DNA from: Coenobita brevimanus
Taxonomy: Eukaryota; Arthropoda; Malacostraca; Decapoda; Coenobitidae
Direction of reading: 5' to 3'
Assembly (NCBI GenBank): GCA_032717465.1
Contig: CM064658.1
Span: forward strand, 61,001-125,000
DNA: 64,000 nucleotides
Shown here: positions 1 to 12,033 of the stretch, piece by piece
How the letters are laid out: each line of letters opens with the position of its first letter
Numbering within the stretch: position 1 is the stretch's first letter
Translations under genes and position numbers: made by a program
The notes under the pieces: generated by a model
The model's input: the letters and a program-made list of their open reading frames with translations, nothing else
Told to the model about the DNA's origin: nothing
Database searches by the model: none

Positions 1-1740
1 GTTTTGCATAAAGCTGTGGTTGTAGCTGCTGTCTAATAGCTGAACACTAAATTGTGGTTGCACGAAATCTAACGAGTCTTGGTTACGACGTAGGAACAAA
101 TCTCCTTGGTTACACGTCTAATTTATCCTTCAGTCTTACTAAACGAGCTGAATAATATAAGTATCCTTGTCAGGTGAAAACAATCCGACTTTAGTTTCTG
201 AAAAGCCCACCCCAACGGGAGACCCCGGTAGGGGTGTCGCAACAGCCACCCCGTGGAGGAGCCATGGACCGGGTGTCGCAACACTCATCCCGTGGAGCCA
301 TGGATCGGGTGTCGCAACACCCACCTAAGGGGGAGACCATGGGGAGGCGCATAGGGCGCACGTAAGGCATAGGCGAGACGGGCTTATATCCCTCACAACC
401 TTGCGCTCCTCTTCCCCTCAACAAGACCAAGAGCAGGAACGCCGCCCCGGCAGACTACTCGACAGTCAGGCCAGCCCTCGCCAGGATCGGGGTGGGACCT
501 GTATCTATACAGTCCCAGGCAGCACTGCGACAACAGCCACCGTCCACATCGAGAAGGAAGAGATGGCCACCGTACGCTCTTCTGCTGTTACCCCCTGCAG
601 GACCGCGGTGACGGCCACTGTCCGCACTGGGAATGGGAGAACAGCCACCATACGTCTCCTGGCTGTGGCCCCAGAGAAGGGCAGAACCACGGTGACGGCC
701 ACCGTCTGCACCGGGAAAGAAGGGATGGCCACCATACGCCCTTTGTCTGCCACCTCCTCAGGGAGTAGGACCGCGGTGAAGGCCATCGTCCGCACCGGGA
801 AGGAAGGGACAGCCGCCGTACGCCCTTCGCCTGCTGTCTCAGGGGCAAATGGAACTGCGATGACAGCCAATGTCCACGTCACGGAGGGAACGGCCACTGT
901 ACGTCCCTCATCCACTGCCCTTGTGGCTATCCCTACGGAGGAAGTCTCTTGCACGCTTCACCACCCACCCAGAGGCCGAGTGGGACATCCTTCTCTCTCT
1001 CCCTACAGGTGCAGTTCTGCAGCTGGAGGAGGTCTGGAGAGGTCCTGTTGTGAGCCTGGCAGTCAGTGCCCTGCAGCCAGCCCCCAGGAGATGCCCCCCC
1101 ACTGTCAGACTCCACGGGGAAGGGACACCATAGGCAGCTCCTGATGGCGACTTGACCCAGGAAAGACTGCAGCCCCAAGACGCTCAGGGGCACCCCCAGG
1201 ACTCTGGGGCGTGACCTTCCCAGCCCCACCAGCAGGCAGTCCTCCTCCAGGAGCAAGTGGAGGCAAGCCCACCTGCTCACCCTGTTCAGCCCCAGCCAAA
1301 AGGGCCGCCTTCCCCACGGAGGCCCCACTAGGGAAGGGCCTCCCTCCATGCCGACCAGCAGCCCACTCCAGACAACCCAGCCCTCGGCAGTAGTCCCGTG
1401 CCTCCTGCAGGAGGGCACACCTGACGACTTACCTCCCACATCCGCGCAACACCTGTAAGCAGCCCAAGACCACAGCAGCCTGGGCCAGAGTCTAGTCCTA
1501 TTTTGTACCCTAACCTGACCAATGTGTAATATTAATATTGTAATCTGTTCACTGTGTAATTGAGGTAATATACTGTACGTGTAAGGTTGGTCGACCCGTT
1601 TTTATGCCCTGTTCCTCTTGTTGTGTATTCTAGACCCGGTCTCGAAAGAGGACTCCAGCTCAGTAGCTAGGGTTCTAAGGACGAGAAGTTGACCTTAGAA
1701 CACGCAGCATAACAGTTTCACTGATCATTTGCCAGTTACC
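1..1740. repeat. GC-rich, CpG-rich repetitive block, possibly retroelement-derived
   Basis: Composition from about 200 to 1500 is strikingly GC-rich against the AT-rich remainder. It holds a roughly 40-bp repeat with core GTGTCGCAACA at about 229, 267 and 309, and an 84-bp repeat at 535-890. The open frame 401-1144 (+) follows from the repeat. The tail (about 1520-1712) with CCCGGTCTCGAAAGAGGACT resembles the end of an LTR, but no second copy or polymerase frame is in the window. No function assigned. Confidence 0.4.
535..890 (+). repeat. 84-bp minisatellite, in-frame 28-codon repeat
   Basis: GCCACCGTC-like starts recur at about 536, 614, 698, 782 and 866 (spacing 78, 84, 84, 84). Because 84 is a multiple of three, a plus-strand frame (401-1144) reads a degenerate 28-residue repeat of the type TATVRTGKEGMATIRPL. 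Whether it is translated is unknown. Confidence 0.8.
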
Positions 1741-1914
1741 TGTTTACATACTGATAACTATTTTTTTTTTTTAAACACCCCCAACATGAGGGTTCTGTAC
1801 TTGTTTTTGAAGTTAAGCCATAATGAATTTTTTGCCACATCAAGAACGCAGGAACTATTGACACTAAAGACGCTATCGGTCTTGTAATAACCAGAAATGA
1901 AACAACAAACTAAT

Positions 1915-2000
1915 CACTGGTCTGACCAAGATACGATCTCAGGCCCCTCGCCTTTCATACGCGTGCACGTTACCACTGAGACAAAGAAAGCATCCCCGCT
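1915..2000 (-). repeat. tRNA-like SINE head (weak)
   Basis: Read on the minus strand, CTCAGTGGTAACGTGCACGC resembles a tRNA A-box region; a B-box-like GATCGTATC follows. No cloverleaf was confirmed. Confidence 0.35.
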
Positions 2001-2034
2001 TTGCCTAAAAGTAATGCAGGCTCTTATAGACCCC

Positions 2035-2235
2035 ATTACAGTCTCACCTTCCAGCAGCATTATGTGAGCAATAAACCACAACTAATCCTCAGATGTATAC
2101 CCTTATAGGCCATATTCAGCTGGAGCACCTTGACCCATTTTTCATCCCGAGTGGCATTATGTGGAGGAAGGAAGGCATAATGACCTAGCACCAAGCCATA
2201 ATATGGCTATATGGCACTACGGTTGAAGGAAGCAG
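2035..2235 (-). repeat. Diverged S1 SINE-like copy
   Basis: Minus strand carries GGTTTATTGCTCACATAATG, the body of the S1 repeat described at 8970-9462, in a worn copy. A second worn copy lies on the other side of the LINE relic at 4120-4260. Confidence 0.55.
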
Positions 2236-2499
2236 GCTAGATGGTTATATCAAATGTGTGATAGGAAGTGCAGTGAGAAATGTGATAATACTGGAAAATG
2301 AGGCAGTGGGAGAGTCACCAAGGAAATCAGTAAGTTGCAGGGGCAGATATAGTGCACAAAGAAAGGGGAACGCTGAGAGATATTGTTGGAATGTAGACAG
2401 GCAATCAAGAAAAGATTATGGATAGTCATGGGGCAGTTACACTGTGAGAAGATGGTCTGAGGGTCATTGCTCATCACATGACCATGAGTTGGGAGCGTA

Positions 2500-4120
2500 G
2501 GACCCAAGCGAAGACAAGCAAGGATAGTCTCCTATCAATGACTGGGATGGGTTGATGTGTGCCAGGGAAGAACAGAGAGTTTAACACTATGAAGTCTGTT
2601 GTGAACCTGCTTGTTCCACGAAGACTGACAACAATCATGGAAGAGATAGATTAGGAGGAAACAAAGGCAGGAATGGAGTGCAAGGAGGACCTAAAGAAGG
2701 CAGCAAAGAATGCCAATGAGTCAGCTTGTTCATTACCTGTGATCTCAATATGGCTAGGAACCCACCAGTAATGAACCGACTTTTTTCTAACAGAAAGGCT
2801 GAACAGCAACTCCTGAATTTGAGTTACTATGAGAAGATGTGTGTAGGGAAGAAAGCACACTGAAAGAATCGAAGGAAATAACAAAGATGAAGGAAGAGAA
2901 CCTAGCAAGACTTCAGAGCAAAAAGAATTGCATACAGTTCTGCAGTGAGGATATTTGCAATGGAGGGAGGTGTACTTTGGAAGGAGTCAGGGAACACAAC
3001 AGCAAACCCAGCACCATGAAAAAATATATATCCGTCAGTAAGGCTATGCATGGCAGAAGAATGGCAGCCCATATGTTGGAGAAAAAGGAAGCGAAGGATA
3101 TCTAGGGGAAGAAAAGACTTAGAACAAGGAAGAAAAGAACAGAAGACCACAGCAGGAGGCGGAAGCCAAGGTGGGATGGAAACTGGATGTAGTGGAAGAA
3201 CAGGAGGAAAGGTAAAATCAATAATTAAGAAGGGACCCAAAGGGAAAATGGAAGAAGGAGATGGGAGACCAAGTAAAAAGAGCACTGGAGAAGGCTAGGA
3301 GGATGGAGTAACTTATCTGTAGGGAACTGAAGGAGTCACGTATAGGACCTGATAATGAAAAGAGAATGACAATAAGAGAAGGGGGGAAATGCCTGATTCA
3401 GCACAAAGTCTCATGGTGGAAGTCGACCAAAATGCACCAATAGCTAAACAAATTCCAATATGATGAACAGAATCTACCTTTGTAAGAAAGCAAGGGGAGG
3501 CAGAAGAATAGCCCTGGCAACCATAATCGAGTTGGGAAAGAATAAAGACAAAGTGAAGACGACAAGGTGTGGCACTATCAGAACACCATGAAAGACGAGA
3601 TGGCATTTGCAGCAAACGAAGACAATGAAGGGTAGAAGACTTGAGGGATGAGATAAGTGCATTCCAGTTTAACCGACAGTCAAACATGAGGCAAGAAATG
3701 TAGTAGAGGTAGTAGGGAAGAGGGATGTTATATAAATACAGAGATGGCTGTGGTATGGTTCGCAAACAAGTAAATGTTACCGAACAGGACTTAAGAGGTA
3801 TAAAAACGAAAAACCATGAGTAGTAGCCCATGTGGAGGCAGCATCGATGGCTGACTGAAGAAGGTATTGGAGCCGAGGCAGATCTGAATCTGCAACGTAA
3901 ATAGCTAAATCATCAACATACAGAGAGGCTGAAGCAAAAAAAGGGTAGAGAAGAGACAATGCCATTTATAGCTATAAAAAAAATGGTAGTACTAAGGACA
4001 CAACCTTTGTGGGACACCTTCATGCTGAGTAATGACTTGGGAAAGGTGGTCTCTTAGATGGACATGAAAGGTTTGGAGGGAAACAGAATTTTGAAGAAAA
4101 ATACCTATGCTACCATGCAG
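2500..4120 (-). pseudogene. Degenerate non-LTR retrotransposon (RT + RNase H), I/Jockey-like
   Basis: Minus-strand fragments in shifted frames: GVPQ near 4010 (RT box), SLYVDDLAIYVADSD at about 3930-3880 (catalytic YVDD), TAELYAILFALKSC at about 2940-2905 (RNase H) and WWVPSHIEITGNEQADSLA at about 2790-2730 (RNase H C-terminal motif). Stops and frameshifts separate them, so this is a dead element. The RT plus RNase H order is typical of the I/Jockey groups; the clade is not resolved. Confidence 0.85.
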
Positions 4121-4260
4121 ACCAAGGGATAGCATTATGTGAGCATTAAACTCACAACAAACCTCTCATGTAAACTCTTATGGCCCATACTCAATTGAAG
4201 CACCTTAACCCACTTGATCACTATGCATCCAGCTGATTATATTTACTTCCCAAAGCATTA
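4120..4260 (-). repeat. Diverged S1 SINE-like fragment
   Basis: Contains minus-strand AATGCTCACATAATGCTA-type sequence as in 2035-2235; heavily decayed. Confidence 0.45.
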
Positions 4261-4279
4261 AGTGACTTCCTGAGCTACA

Positions 4280-5157
4280 ATAGCTTGTTAAATAGTATGC
4301 AGTTACCTGACAGTAAAATTATATTAAGTGCATGGGTGGTGGGTGACTTAATGTACAGTTATTTTGCAGTAACTCACTAACACATATTTTTAGTAGTAAT
4401 CAATAAAAAAACACAACTTCTACTTTGCAACATACTTCATTTTCACCCTGAACATATTCATAAGGTCTAATATTACACCCTGTAGCATAAGGACATTCAT
4501 TTTAGTGTTCCTACCCCATACAAATGAAGTCAGCTTGGTAAGTACCTTTGGAAATGAAAGGATTAATGAAAGCTGTATCTATATCCCCCAGTCTGCGCTA
4601 AATTAAATCATCTGAAGGTATTTAAAAAAAAAAAAAGGAAATCTTAAGTTAAAGCTACCTCATCATAATAATACAATTACATTCTCACTTACTGTTGCTG
4701 TTTTATGTGTCTGACTCTGGGCATAGGCTTCACAGCCTGCCACTCCATGTAGAGCCACTTGTGGAATGAATAGCAAAACATGACAAAAAGGATGGGAAAA
4801 ATGGGATGAGGGGAGGGCAGACACACAAAATGAATAGTAAAGGTGAAGGATAAAGTACACAGTACTGCATCACATGATTGATGATGGTTGCCACCATCTA
4901 CCACTAACAAATACAATACATACACAGGAGAAACCAACAATCCATAAGTGCCATTTGGGGGAGTATGTTTAATCTTTCAGCTGCAATATACAGTACATGC
5001 TTTCAATTTTATTTTAGCAAACAACAGACGATTTTATTATGTTTAAGAGAAACCTAGAGTATTATAAAAAAAAAAAAAGAAAAAAAAAGAGAAAGAAAGA
5101 AAAAAAAAAAAATCAGTGTTTTAGCCTAAAGAACCACATATCTTAATCCAACTACAC
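4280..5157. other. Non-coding, nothing firm
   Basis: AT-rich sequence with A-rich runs at 4620-4636 and 5067-5111. No supported gene. Confidence 0.5.
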
Positions 5158-5365
5158 CTTTTTTACTCTAACTTGGCCTAAGATTGCCATCTCCCCATCT
5201 TGAATGCTGAGCTGTAACAACAGTCCAACACAAGTATATGATGTTAGTCATGATGATGTGCAATGGAAAAGATGAAGAGCTGTAGCACTGTCTTTTTCTG
5301 CTACTCAGTTACATGAAATATGCAGCAACAGGATGAAAATCTGGGCCAAGTAAAGGTGAAAATGG
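5158..5365. mobile_element. Small TIR element, 'AACTTGGCC' MITE copy 1
   Basis: Begins TTTTACTCTAACTTGGCCTA and ends in the inverse (CTGGGCCAAGTAAAGGTGAAAA region), giving imperfect ~25-bp terminal inverted repeats around a ~200-bp body. Other copies lie at 20463-20650, 38541-38750 and 42652-42851, with a fragment near 19070. Confidence 0.65.
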
Positions 5366-5424
5366 CATAACAATGAGCAATTTTCTTCAGCTCATTAAGA
5401 TGCAAAAATGGGAGAAATGGAATT

Positions 5425-5575
5425 CCCCCGAGCTAAGCCCTGTATTGGACTATATAGCCCCGCTAGGGTTACAGGAGGGAGCTACCCCTCCCGGCACGGC
5501 AGCCCGGGCGAGGCTCGAACTTGCAATCCCCCGATCACAAGTCCAGCGCGCTACCACTGTGCTACCGCGCCCCCC
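5425..5575 (-). repeat. tRNA-derived SINE, Thr(TGT)-like head
   Basis: The minus strand from 5575 opens GGGGCGCGGTAGCACAGTGG (A box TAGCACAGTGG), then CTGGACTTGTGATC, whose 7-nt loop CTTGTGA would put TGT in the anticodon, then the B box GTTCGAGCC. It continues into a GC-rich SINE body (CGGGAGGGGTAGCTCCC) instead of a 3' tRNA stem. Well preserved compared with its surroundings. A tRNA gene is unlikely because no acceptor stem closes. Confidence 0.7.
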
Positions 5576-5924
5576 ATCATTAAGATGCAGCCAAAGGATT
5601 GTGATGAACACAGTATACATGGTACAAGGCATGTACACATATACCATATATCAATAATCCCTTTAATCCAATGACATATTACATTTATTTTCACAACTTA
5701 GAAAAAGGATTTGGACTAGTGAAGGCCATTAAGTAAGGCTACATTAACCCCTCATGTTCAAAGTCTCCCTTAACCTTAAAAAGTTCTTGAAACAGGAACT
5801 TAAAAAAATTAATAAATAAATAAAAAATAATAATAATAATAATAACCTGAACAAATACTAATTGAAAATAACAGTAACACAATATGAAGAAAATCACATG
5901 AGTAGAAGTACAGGTAAATACTGC

Positions 5925-6130
5925 AACCCATGGCTCATCAGACTGTGAGCCCACGGACTGCAGGCTAAAACCACCTCTCTTCTATAGTCAAACATCCTCC
6001 TTTCAGAGAGAGGGAGGGGCGTGAAGGACTGTTGTATAGCAGGGCAGCTCCATCACCCAGTCATATCAGTGCCACCACATAAAGGCCTCTCTCTCCAGTG
6101 CCATCACTGGAGTGAAGTGGCTAATTAGCA
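5925..6130 (+). repeat. S3 repeat copy
   Basis: Shares GGACTGCAGGCT-like and CAGTCATATCAGTGCCACCA-like segments with 40760-40970 and 46985-47175, and in inverse with 37195-37410 and 57855-58060. Dispersed repeat, class unknown. Confidence 0.55.
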
Positions 6131-6139
6131 TACAAATCA

Positions 6140-7109
6140 GCAGTACACTATAAATCCTCATCATGTAACCATTTACGTCTTATTTTTCAGGGTAAATTCA
6201 GAGTATATTACCATAATCTATTGTCCATTAAGTTCCACTTCTACTGATATATCTGACTTGCCATTCTCCCCAACACAACTACTGTATAATTATCCCCTTC
6301 AATACGGGGACGCCCCCTTTTCACCCCTTCGCTATGATGACGTCCGTTTGTAGTTTATTTTTGCTGCCAACACAGGCTGTTATTTAGGCGAGGAGAGACC
6401 CTCACAGTGGAGGGGCATTATTAAACACCTTAAGCTCGAGAAATTTACCATAAAATCCTCAGGAAATAGCAGGAATAAAATGAGAATGAGGTGGTCGTGG
6501 TGAAGGGGTTAGGAATAAGCTGTGATAATCTGTACCTCATTCATGACATATTTAGGACTGCTTGTTCATTATTTCATCCTAACACTTTTACAAGGTCACA
6601 TTCTTTTCTTAACTGTTGTTATCTCCAGACAATCTTACACAGCTTGATTTTAATATGATCACACATACATCTTTAACTCTCTCTCTCTTTTCTCCCATCC
6701 CCCCCTCTCTCTTTTTCTACCTCTACACAATCCCATGTAGCTTAAGAGAGGCCTCCTGCAGTGAAGGAACTGCACATGTATGCAACAGGTCAACTCTGGA
6801 ATTGTCTCCCTCTGCCTGTATTTCCTACTGCCTATGATCTCCAGTCTCTCAAATGCAGTGTGTCCAGGCATCTCAAAATGGACTGATCTTGAATCTGGCT
6901 GTCTGGCATCTTTTTTTTTTTTTTTTTTTGAGAGAATAATCTTGCAGGCTCCTGTCCTTTGGTTCCTTCTTTATTGAAAAAAAAAAAAAAAAAAAACATT
7001 CACACAATCAATATAAAGGCATGTTTATCAGCGTCTCCATGCTACCTGCAGATAATTTCATTAAAATTAGAAGACATTTCGTGGTGATGGGATTAAATCA
7101 AGTTCTCAC

Positions 7110-7157
<48 letters not shown>

Positions 7158-7440
7158 CAGAATATCACTACAACATTAATATACCTAGCTAAGGCAAGAC
7201 TTATACAGCTGGAAAGGTTAGATATGGCCCTCACTAGTCCTTCATGACGAGGGGTGCATCCTAAGTTCAGTAAAATCATACAACATGAAATACGTCATTA
7301 AAATAACACAGTATAAACATGAAATACGTCATTAAAATAACACAGTATACAAAAAATTTAACACTTCATTCAAACTTAGCAAATATAAATAAAGAAAACA
7401 CTTAATGGCTAGTAATGTATTCCATCACATCGTTTATAAA
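6140..7440. other. Non-coding with homopolymer and (GA)n runs
   Basis: T-run at 6911-6929, A-run at 6978-6996 and (GA)n at 7112-7157. A short direct duplication (ACATGAAATACGTCATTAAA) occurs near 7283 and 7318. No gene supported. Confidence 0.5.
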
Positions 7441-7570
7441 AGATCCAATATGCTTGCATATGTTGGCCTAAGTCACCTAACGTCAGCTTTCCACACCTCT
7501 TAATTTTTGGCAGCCTCCCTATTCAGTCCCTTATCGCTGAGGTGACATCACTGAGCTTTATAACGGGGAG
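7440..7570 (-). repeat. LINE-D 3' fragment
   Basis: Resembles the 7970-8060 part of the LINE-D copy (GCCTAAGTCACCTAACG, CCTATTCAGTCCC). Short and decayed. Confidence 0.45.
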
Positions 7571-7959
7571 GGGCCGTCTCTGCAGTGAGTGCTTGACTTA
7601 TGGTCGCCACTCTGAAACACCCATACTTGTTGCCTCCACCATAGTACGGTAATGCATCTGGAACAATTCTTTGCTTGCCTTCTCCTTCTCAGTGCTGCTT
7701 CTATGTATACATATGCATCATATACAAAAATATATATAGATTATGATTTTTTCAGCCTAGTTCTACAAATTATACGGGAAACACTAAGCCAAGAGTACGA
7801 AGAAAACAATGTCACAGGTTGCTACAATGCAGAATATACCTTTCTTTTTTTCCTTCATGACCTCCTTAACCCATTGTCTACTTAGTTACAATAGTGACGA
7901 TAAAATTGAGATCAACAGAAAGAGCACATATTGCTGTTTCATTTCGTTTTTAAAGGCTC

Positions 7960-8235
7960 CAACATGCTTGCATGCATTGGCCTTGGTCACCTAATGGCGG
8001 CTCTCCATGCTGCACGATCCATTGCAGCCTCCCTGTTCAGTCCCTTAACCCTGAGGTCACACTTAATGACCTCGTCCCATGTCTTTCTCGGTCTACCCCT
8101 CATAACCCCACCCCCAATATTAACACTTCTCACCTTCCTCACCCAATTATCATCCCCCATCCTCTCCACATGCCCAAACCAGCTCAATCTACCTCTCCTC
8201 ATCACAACACCAATACACTCCAGTCCCATCCTACT
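7960..8235 (-). pseudogene. LINE-D, C-terminal end of reverse transcriptase ORF
   Basis: Minus-strand peptide includes [32 protein letters not shown] and AAMDRAAWRAAIR. The WFGHVERM...GRPRK.W...DR..W pattern is the usual C-terminus of many LINE ORF2 proteins. 5'-truncated; related fragments at 9960-10330 (-), 15925-16180 (+) and 55360-55470. Confidence 0.75.
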
Positions 8236-8439
8236 GTTGGATTATATTAAGAAGTGGTGCACTACGTCAAATGTTATGTTATTTGAAGTTGAAGTACAGT
8301 ATGAATCTAAGACAGATCTCTAATATCCTAGCTGTTATAGCACTAAAATTATGACATGATTAAATAACTATGCACTGGGCATCTGATTTTCGTCACTCAG
8401 TATACTGTCTATCTATCTATCTATCTATAGCCCGACGCC

Positions 8440-8865
8440 CTAATCCCGCAAAGGGTGGCCGCAGACAAAACGCCTCCAAGTCACTCTGTCACCCACCATA
8501 TGACTCCCCTCCCCCCAACTCACCCCCCCCTCCCTCATATACCTCTCAACTCCATCCCTCCACCTCATCCTCGGTCTACCCCTCCCTCTCCCTCCCTCCA
8601 CCTCACCTACATACACCCTCTTAGTCAGTCTTTCATTCTCCATCCTCTCAACATGTCCAAACCACCTCAGTGTATTTCTCCTAATCTTTTCAACCACATC
8701 CACATCTACCCCAAAACGTTCCTTCACTTCTTCATTCGTCAACCTGTCCCTCCATGTCACTCCACATGCTCCTCTCAAGTAACTCATTTCCACTGCTCTC
8801 ACTCTTGACTTGTTCCCCTCTTGCAAGGTCCACGCCTCGCTTCCATACGTCAGGGTAGGGATCAC
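8440..8865 (-). pseudogene. LINE-C, C-terminal end of reverse transcriptase ORF
   Basis: Open 141-codon minus frame: [68 protein letters not shown] then stop. It ends in a (TAGA)n tail, seen as (TATC)n at 8405-8428. Copies or fragments: 33270-33440 (-), 37810-38051 (+), 39020-39330 (-), 60186-60290 (-), 63355-63420 and 63758-63810 (+). Confidence 0.8.
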
Positions 8866-8969
8866 AATACTGTATATATAGATATACTGTACATATAGAT
8901 ATTATTAAATGTTTTTAGTGTGTCAAGAAGATGCATTAAAAATATTAATAAATATAAGAAATTGGTTGG

Positions 8970-9462
8970 TGGTAGGTGGGGGCACTCACCATCCACTCAC
9001 TTGATGTAGTGCTGCTCTCAGGTGTCTGCTCTCTCCTCTCCTCCATCCTTCTTTCCCTCCATCCTCTTCTGTCTTTCTTTCCTCATCCTTCTGCCTACGG
9101 GTAACTTTACACTCCCGCTTGTCTTTCTTTCCTTCATTCCTTCCTCTCCCTTCTGCCTGTGGGTGACTACATTGAGTGACAAGCCAAATGGTTTCCTGTA
9201 CACCAGGAAACCATTTACTATGCTGGGTGGTAACCATATAACCAAATTATGGCGCCTGGTGGTTTTATGGGTAAGTATGGCGCTCCAATCGGATTGAGAT
9301 GGTGAAGGTTTATATCCAAGGGGTGGCTGGGGTTTACTGCTCATGTAATGCCACTCAGGGATGAGTGAGGCTGGTCACTCTCATCTTAAATGTCGGGACC
9401 AAATGCCTAGCCCCGGGTTCCTACACTCCTCATGGGGCAATGTAGGATGGATGGATGGATGG
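8970..9462 (+). repeat. S1 SINE-like repeat, well-preserved copy
   Basis: About 490 bp. 5' part is a pyrimidine-rich stretch after CACCATCCACTCACTTGATG. Then a perfect 13-bp inverted repeat around TACA (9186-9216), then a tRNA-like promoter: A box near TGGTTTTATGGG (TGGTTTAGTGGG in sister copies) and B box GGTTTATATCC. It ends with CTCATGGGGCAA and a simple tail. Sister copies: 10576-11040, 22200-22684 (-), 43163-43590, 50328-50828; worn copies 16545-16895 and 44910-45215. Confidence 0.75.
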
Positions 9463-9959
9463 AAGAAATTGGTGACATGCTGTCTGGATGTTGCTACTCC
9501 TCACCCTGCCCTACGGTGGGAAAGGAGGTCCAGATGATGATGATGATGATGATTATAATGATGACTAGCGACATCGAAAGACTTAGATCTATAATTATAT
9601 CACAACTCTCTCTCTCCCTTTTTAGTCTCTGAACACTTATTTTTTGCAAACTGAAATTTTTTATATGCGATGCAAATATCCTCCATGTTGCACATATATA
9701 AACAAGTGTATTGCATTTATCAGCAATCTTAGGTACAACATATATCTCTTCCCTGTGAAATGTAATGACTTCTATCTTCGATGAATTCTTGTGCTCATTT
9801 TTGCACCTGTAAGCTGCACAGTGGACCATGACACTGCATTTTCCAGACTCAATGGCTGATTTCAAAGGGTGTGGGTGTCAGGCATGGTGTTTAGCCATGG
9901 ATGCCTCACCACCAGCGCTGCCCTGATGGGAGACCAACAAACTATTTGGTGAGTACCCA

Positions 9960-10330
9960 TGAGACAGCCCCTCCATGTTATACAGCTCAGTGGGTTCCCC
10001 TCTATGACCTCATCCCAGTTTTTTTGTCTCTTTCGCAATTATACCCCTGACATTCACACTTCTCTCCCTCCACAACTAATTGTCATCCTCCATCCCCTCA
10101 ATATGCCCAAACCATCTCTGTCTACTCCTCCTCATCACAACACCTTCAAGTCCCATCCTTCCTTTCAACTCTTCAATCACAATCCTAGCCCCCCCGCCTC
10201 CCCAGGCCTCGCATTCAAGGATGCACTATACTTCGATCTAATCATTGTCATTTTCATACGTTTCAGACCAAGAATATCCTATTCCATTATGACCCAGGTC
10301 TCACAACCATACAGCATTACACTCCTAAAC
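9960..10330 (-). pseudogene. LINE-D fragment
   Basis: Plus-strand text parallels the 8070-8240 LINE-D copy (CCTCATCCCAGTTTTT, AATATGCCCAAACCATCTCT), coding on the minus strand. Frame disrupted. Confidence 0.6.
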
Positions 10331-10575
10331 ACATACAAAGTTATATAAAAATATTAAACATACAAAACAAGAAAAGTAGTACAGCACATGAATAAATAAA
10401 GCAATGCATTTATCAGGTAATATTTGATACAAATTTAATATAAAAATCTCACATATAAAATAATAAAAGCAATAAATAAAGAATATAACTAAATAAAACA
10501 ATCTTTCTCACAAATTTAAAAAATATTTACGTACAAAATCATCATCACCATCTTCATAATGAATATAATAATCAG

Positions 10576-11039
10576 TTGTAGGTGGAGGCATTCACCATCC
10601 ATTCACTTGATGCAGTGCTGCTCTCGGATGCCAGCCCTTTCCTCGCTTCCTTCCTTCCTTCCTTTTCTGTGTTTCTTTCCTTCATTCTTCCTATTCCTTC
10701 TGTCTATGGGTGATACTACACTGAGTGACAAGCCACATGGTTTCCTGTACACCAGGAGACCATTTACTATGCTGGGCAGTAACCATATAACCAAATTAAG
10801 GCGTTTGATGGTTTAGTGGGTAATTAGGGCACTCCAATTGGACTGACCCACTGCAGGTTTATATCCAAAGGGATGGTTGGGGTTATTGTTCACGTAATGC
10901 CACTCAGGTTGTGTGAAACTGGTCACTCTCATCTTAAATGTCAGGACCAGATTGCCTAGCCCTGAGCTCCTATGCTCCTCACAGGGCAACACAGGATTAG
11001 ATGATGATGATGATGATGATGATAATAGTGATGATGATA

Positions 11040-11095
<56 letters not shown>

Positions 11096-11098
11096 TAA
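10576..11098 (+). repeat. S1 SINE-like copy with GAT/AAT tail
   Basis: Same order as 8970-9462, with intact A box TGGTTTAGTGGG and B box GGTTTATATCC. It ends in a GAT-rich run (10999-11060) passing into (AAT)n to 11098. The tail microsatellite probably grew from the SINE 3' end. Confidence 0.75.
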
Positions 11099-11289
11099 TA
11101 CAGTAAACTAGGTATATTAATCAATAAATAAATACTTGAATACTTCATACAAGCTTATGAAAGGCCTCTATAAACATATAGCTTCTTTCTATCAATATTA
11201 ATGATGTCAAGGGTCACGGGTACTGCAAGTGTAACCAAATAAAATTAATCTACGTACTAACTGACATCCATTCCCCACTACATCACCGT

Positions 11290-11450
11290 CCTCACTCTGG
11301 GTCTGATCCTGGAAAGGCACTGTCTACCACAAAGAGGAGCCAGTTTCGTATCTGCATCTATAGGACGGTCCCTCAGAAGCAGTTGCTTGCCTGCAGTCGA
11401 CAGGTCTGCTTAGCCTGACAGACTGGGGTTAAGCAACAACAACACCCTAC
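11290..11450 (+). repeat. S2 repeat with (CAA) tail
   Basis: Body contains CCCTCAGAAGCAGTTGCTTG and ends GGGGTTAAGCAACAACAAC. Related copies: 19200-19420, 25185-25335 (-), 35290-35560, 51880-52085, 56125-56205, 60310-60600 (-). Confidence 0.6.
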
Positions 11451-11459
11451 CTCACTACA

Positions 11460-12031
11460 ACAATATAAAATGCTCTTGTCATCTTCAGGTGCTTAAATTC
11501 AGGAATACAGAGATTTTCCAAATTGAAAGGCATAGACATAGCTTATAACTAGTGGTGGCAGTGGGATCCCTAGGCTGAAGAAAACAGCCTGACAACTATG
11601 CATATACTGTATATATATATAGTATTGGGAAAAAAAAAAAAAAAAAACTTCATGGGGCTAAACTCACATCTGTAGAGCTTCCACACTGCACAAGAGAGTT
11701 GAAGCTTACTTTCTGATTTCATTCATTTAACCCTCTCAGTTCAATGATCTAAACTTACTATTTTTCTTAATTCACACACAATTTTCTCCAATTAATGAGA
11801 AATGTCTCATTATGAAGGTGTCACTGAAGACTTACATTTAAAACCATTAAAAAAATTAAAAAATAAAATAATGACAATAATCTGAAACTGGCAGGAATAA
11901 ACTAACATTAGAGGAATGGAGTTATCTGTAGCATCAACATTTACAGCAGGTTGTTCACTGTCACACCAGTATCAAGTCTGGGTGATACAACTGGGAACAA
12001 AAGTTTGTCTTATACAGTACTTCACCCCTAA
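11460..12031. other. Non-coding, nothing firm
   Basis: AT-rich; A-run at 11631-11647. No gene or named repeat recognised. Confidence 0.5.
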
Positions 12032-12033
12032 TA

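Noticed and set aside
505..1439. Minus-strand frames across the GC-rich block
   Set aside because: High GC and the 84-bp period keep several frames open; no motif favours any of them.
5500..5575. Functional tRNA-Thr gene
   Set aside because: A and B boxes and a plausible anticodon loop exist, but no acceptor stem closes and a GC-rich SINE body follows.
7960..8865. Host genes encoding the WFGHVERM proteins
   Set aside because: The motif series is the C-terminus of LINE ORF2, with multiple truncated copies in this window and simple-repeat tails.
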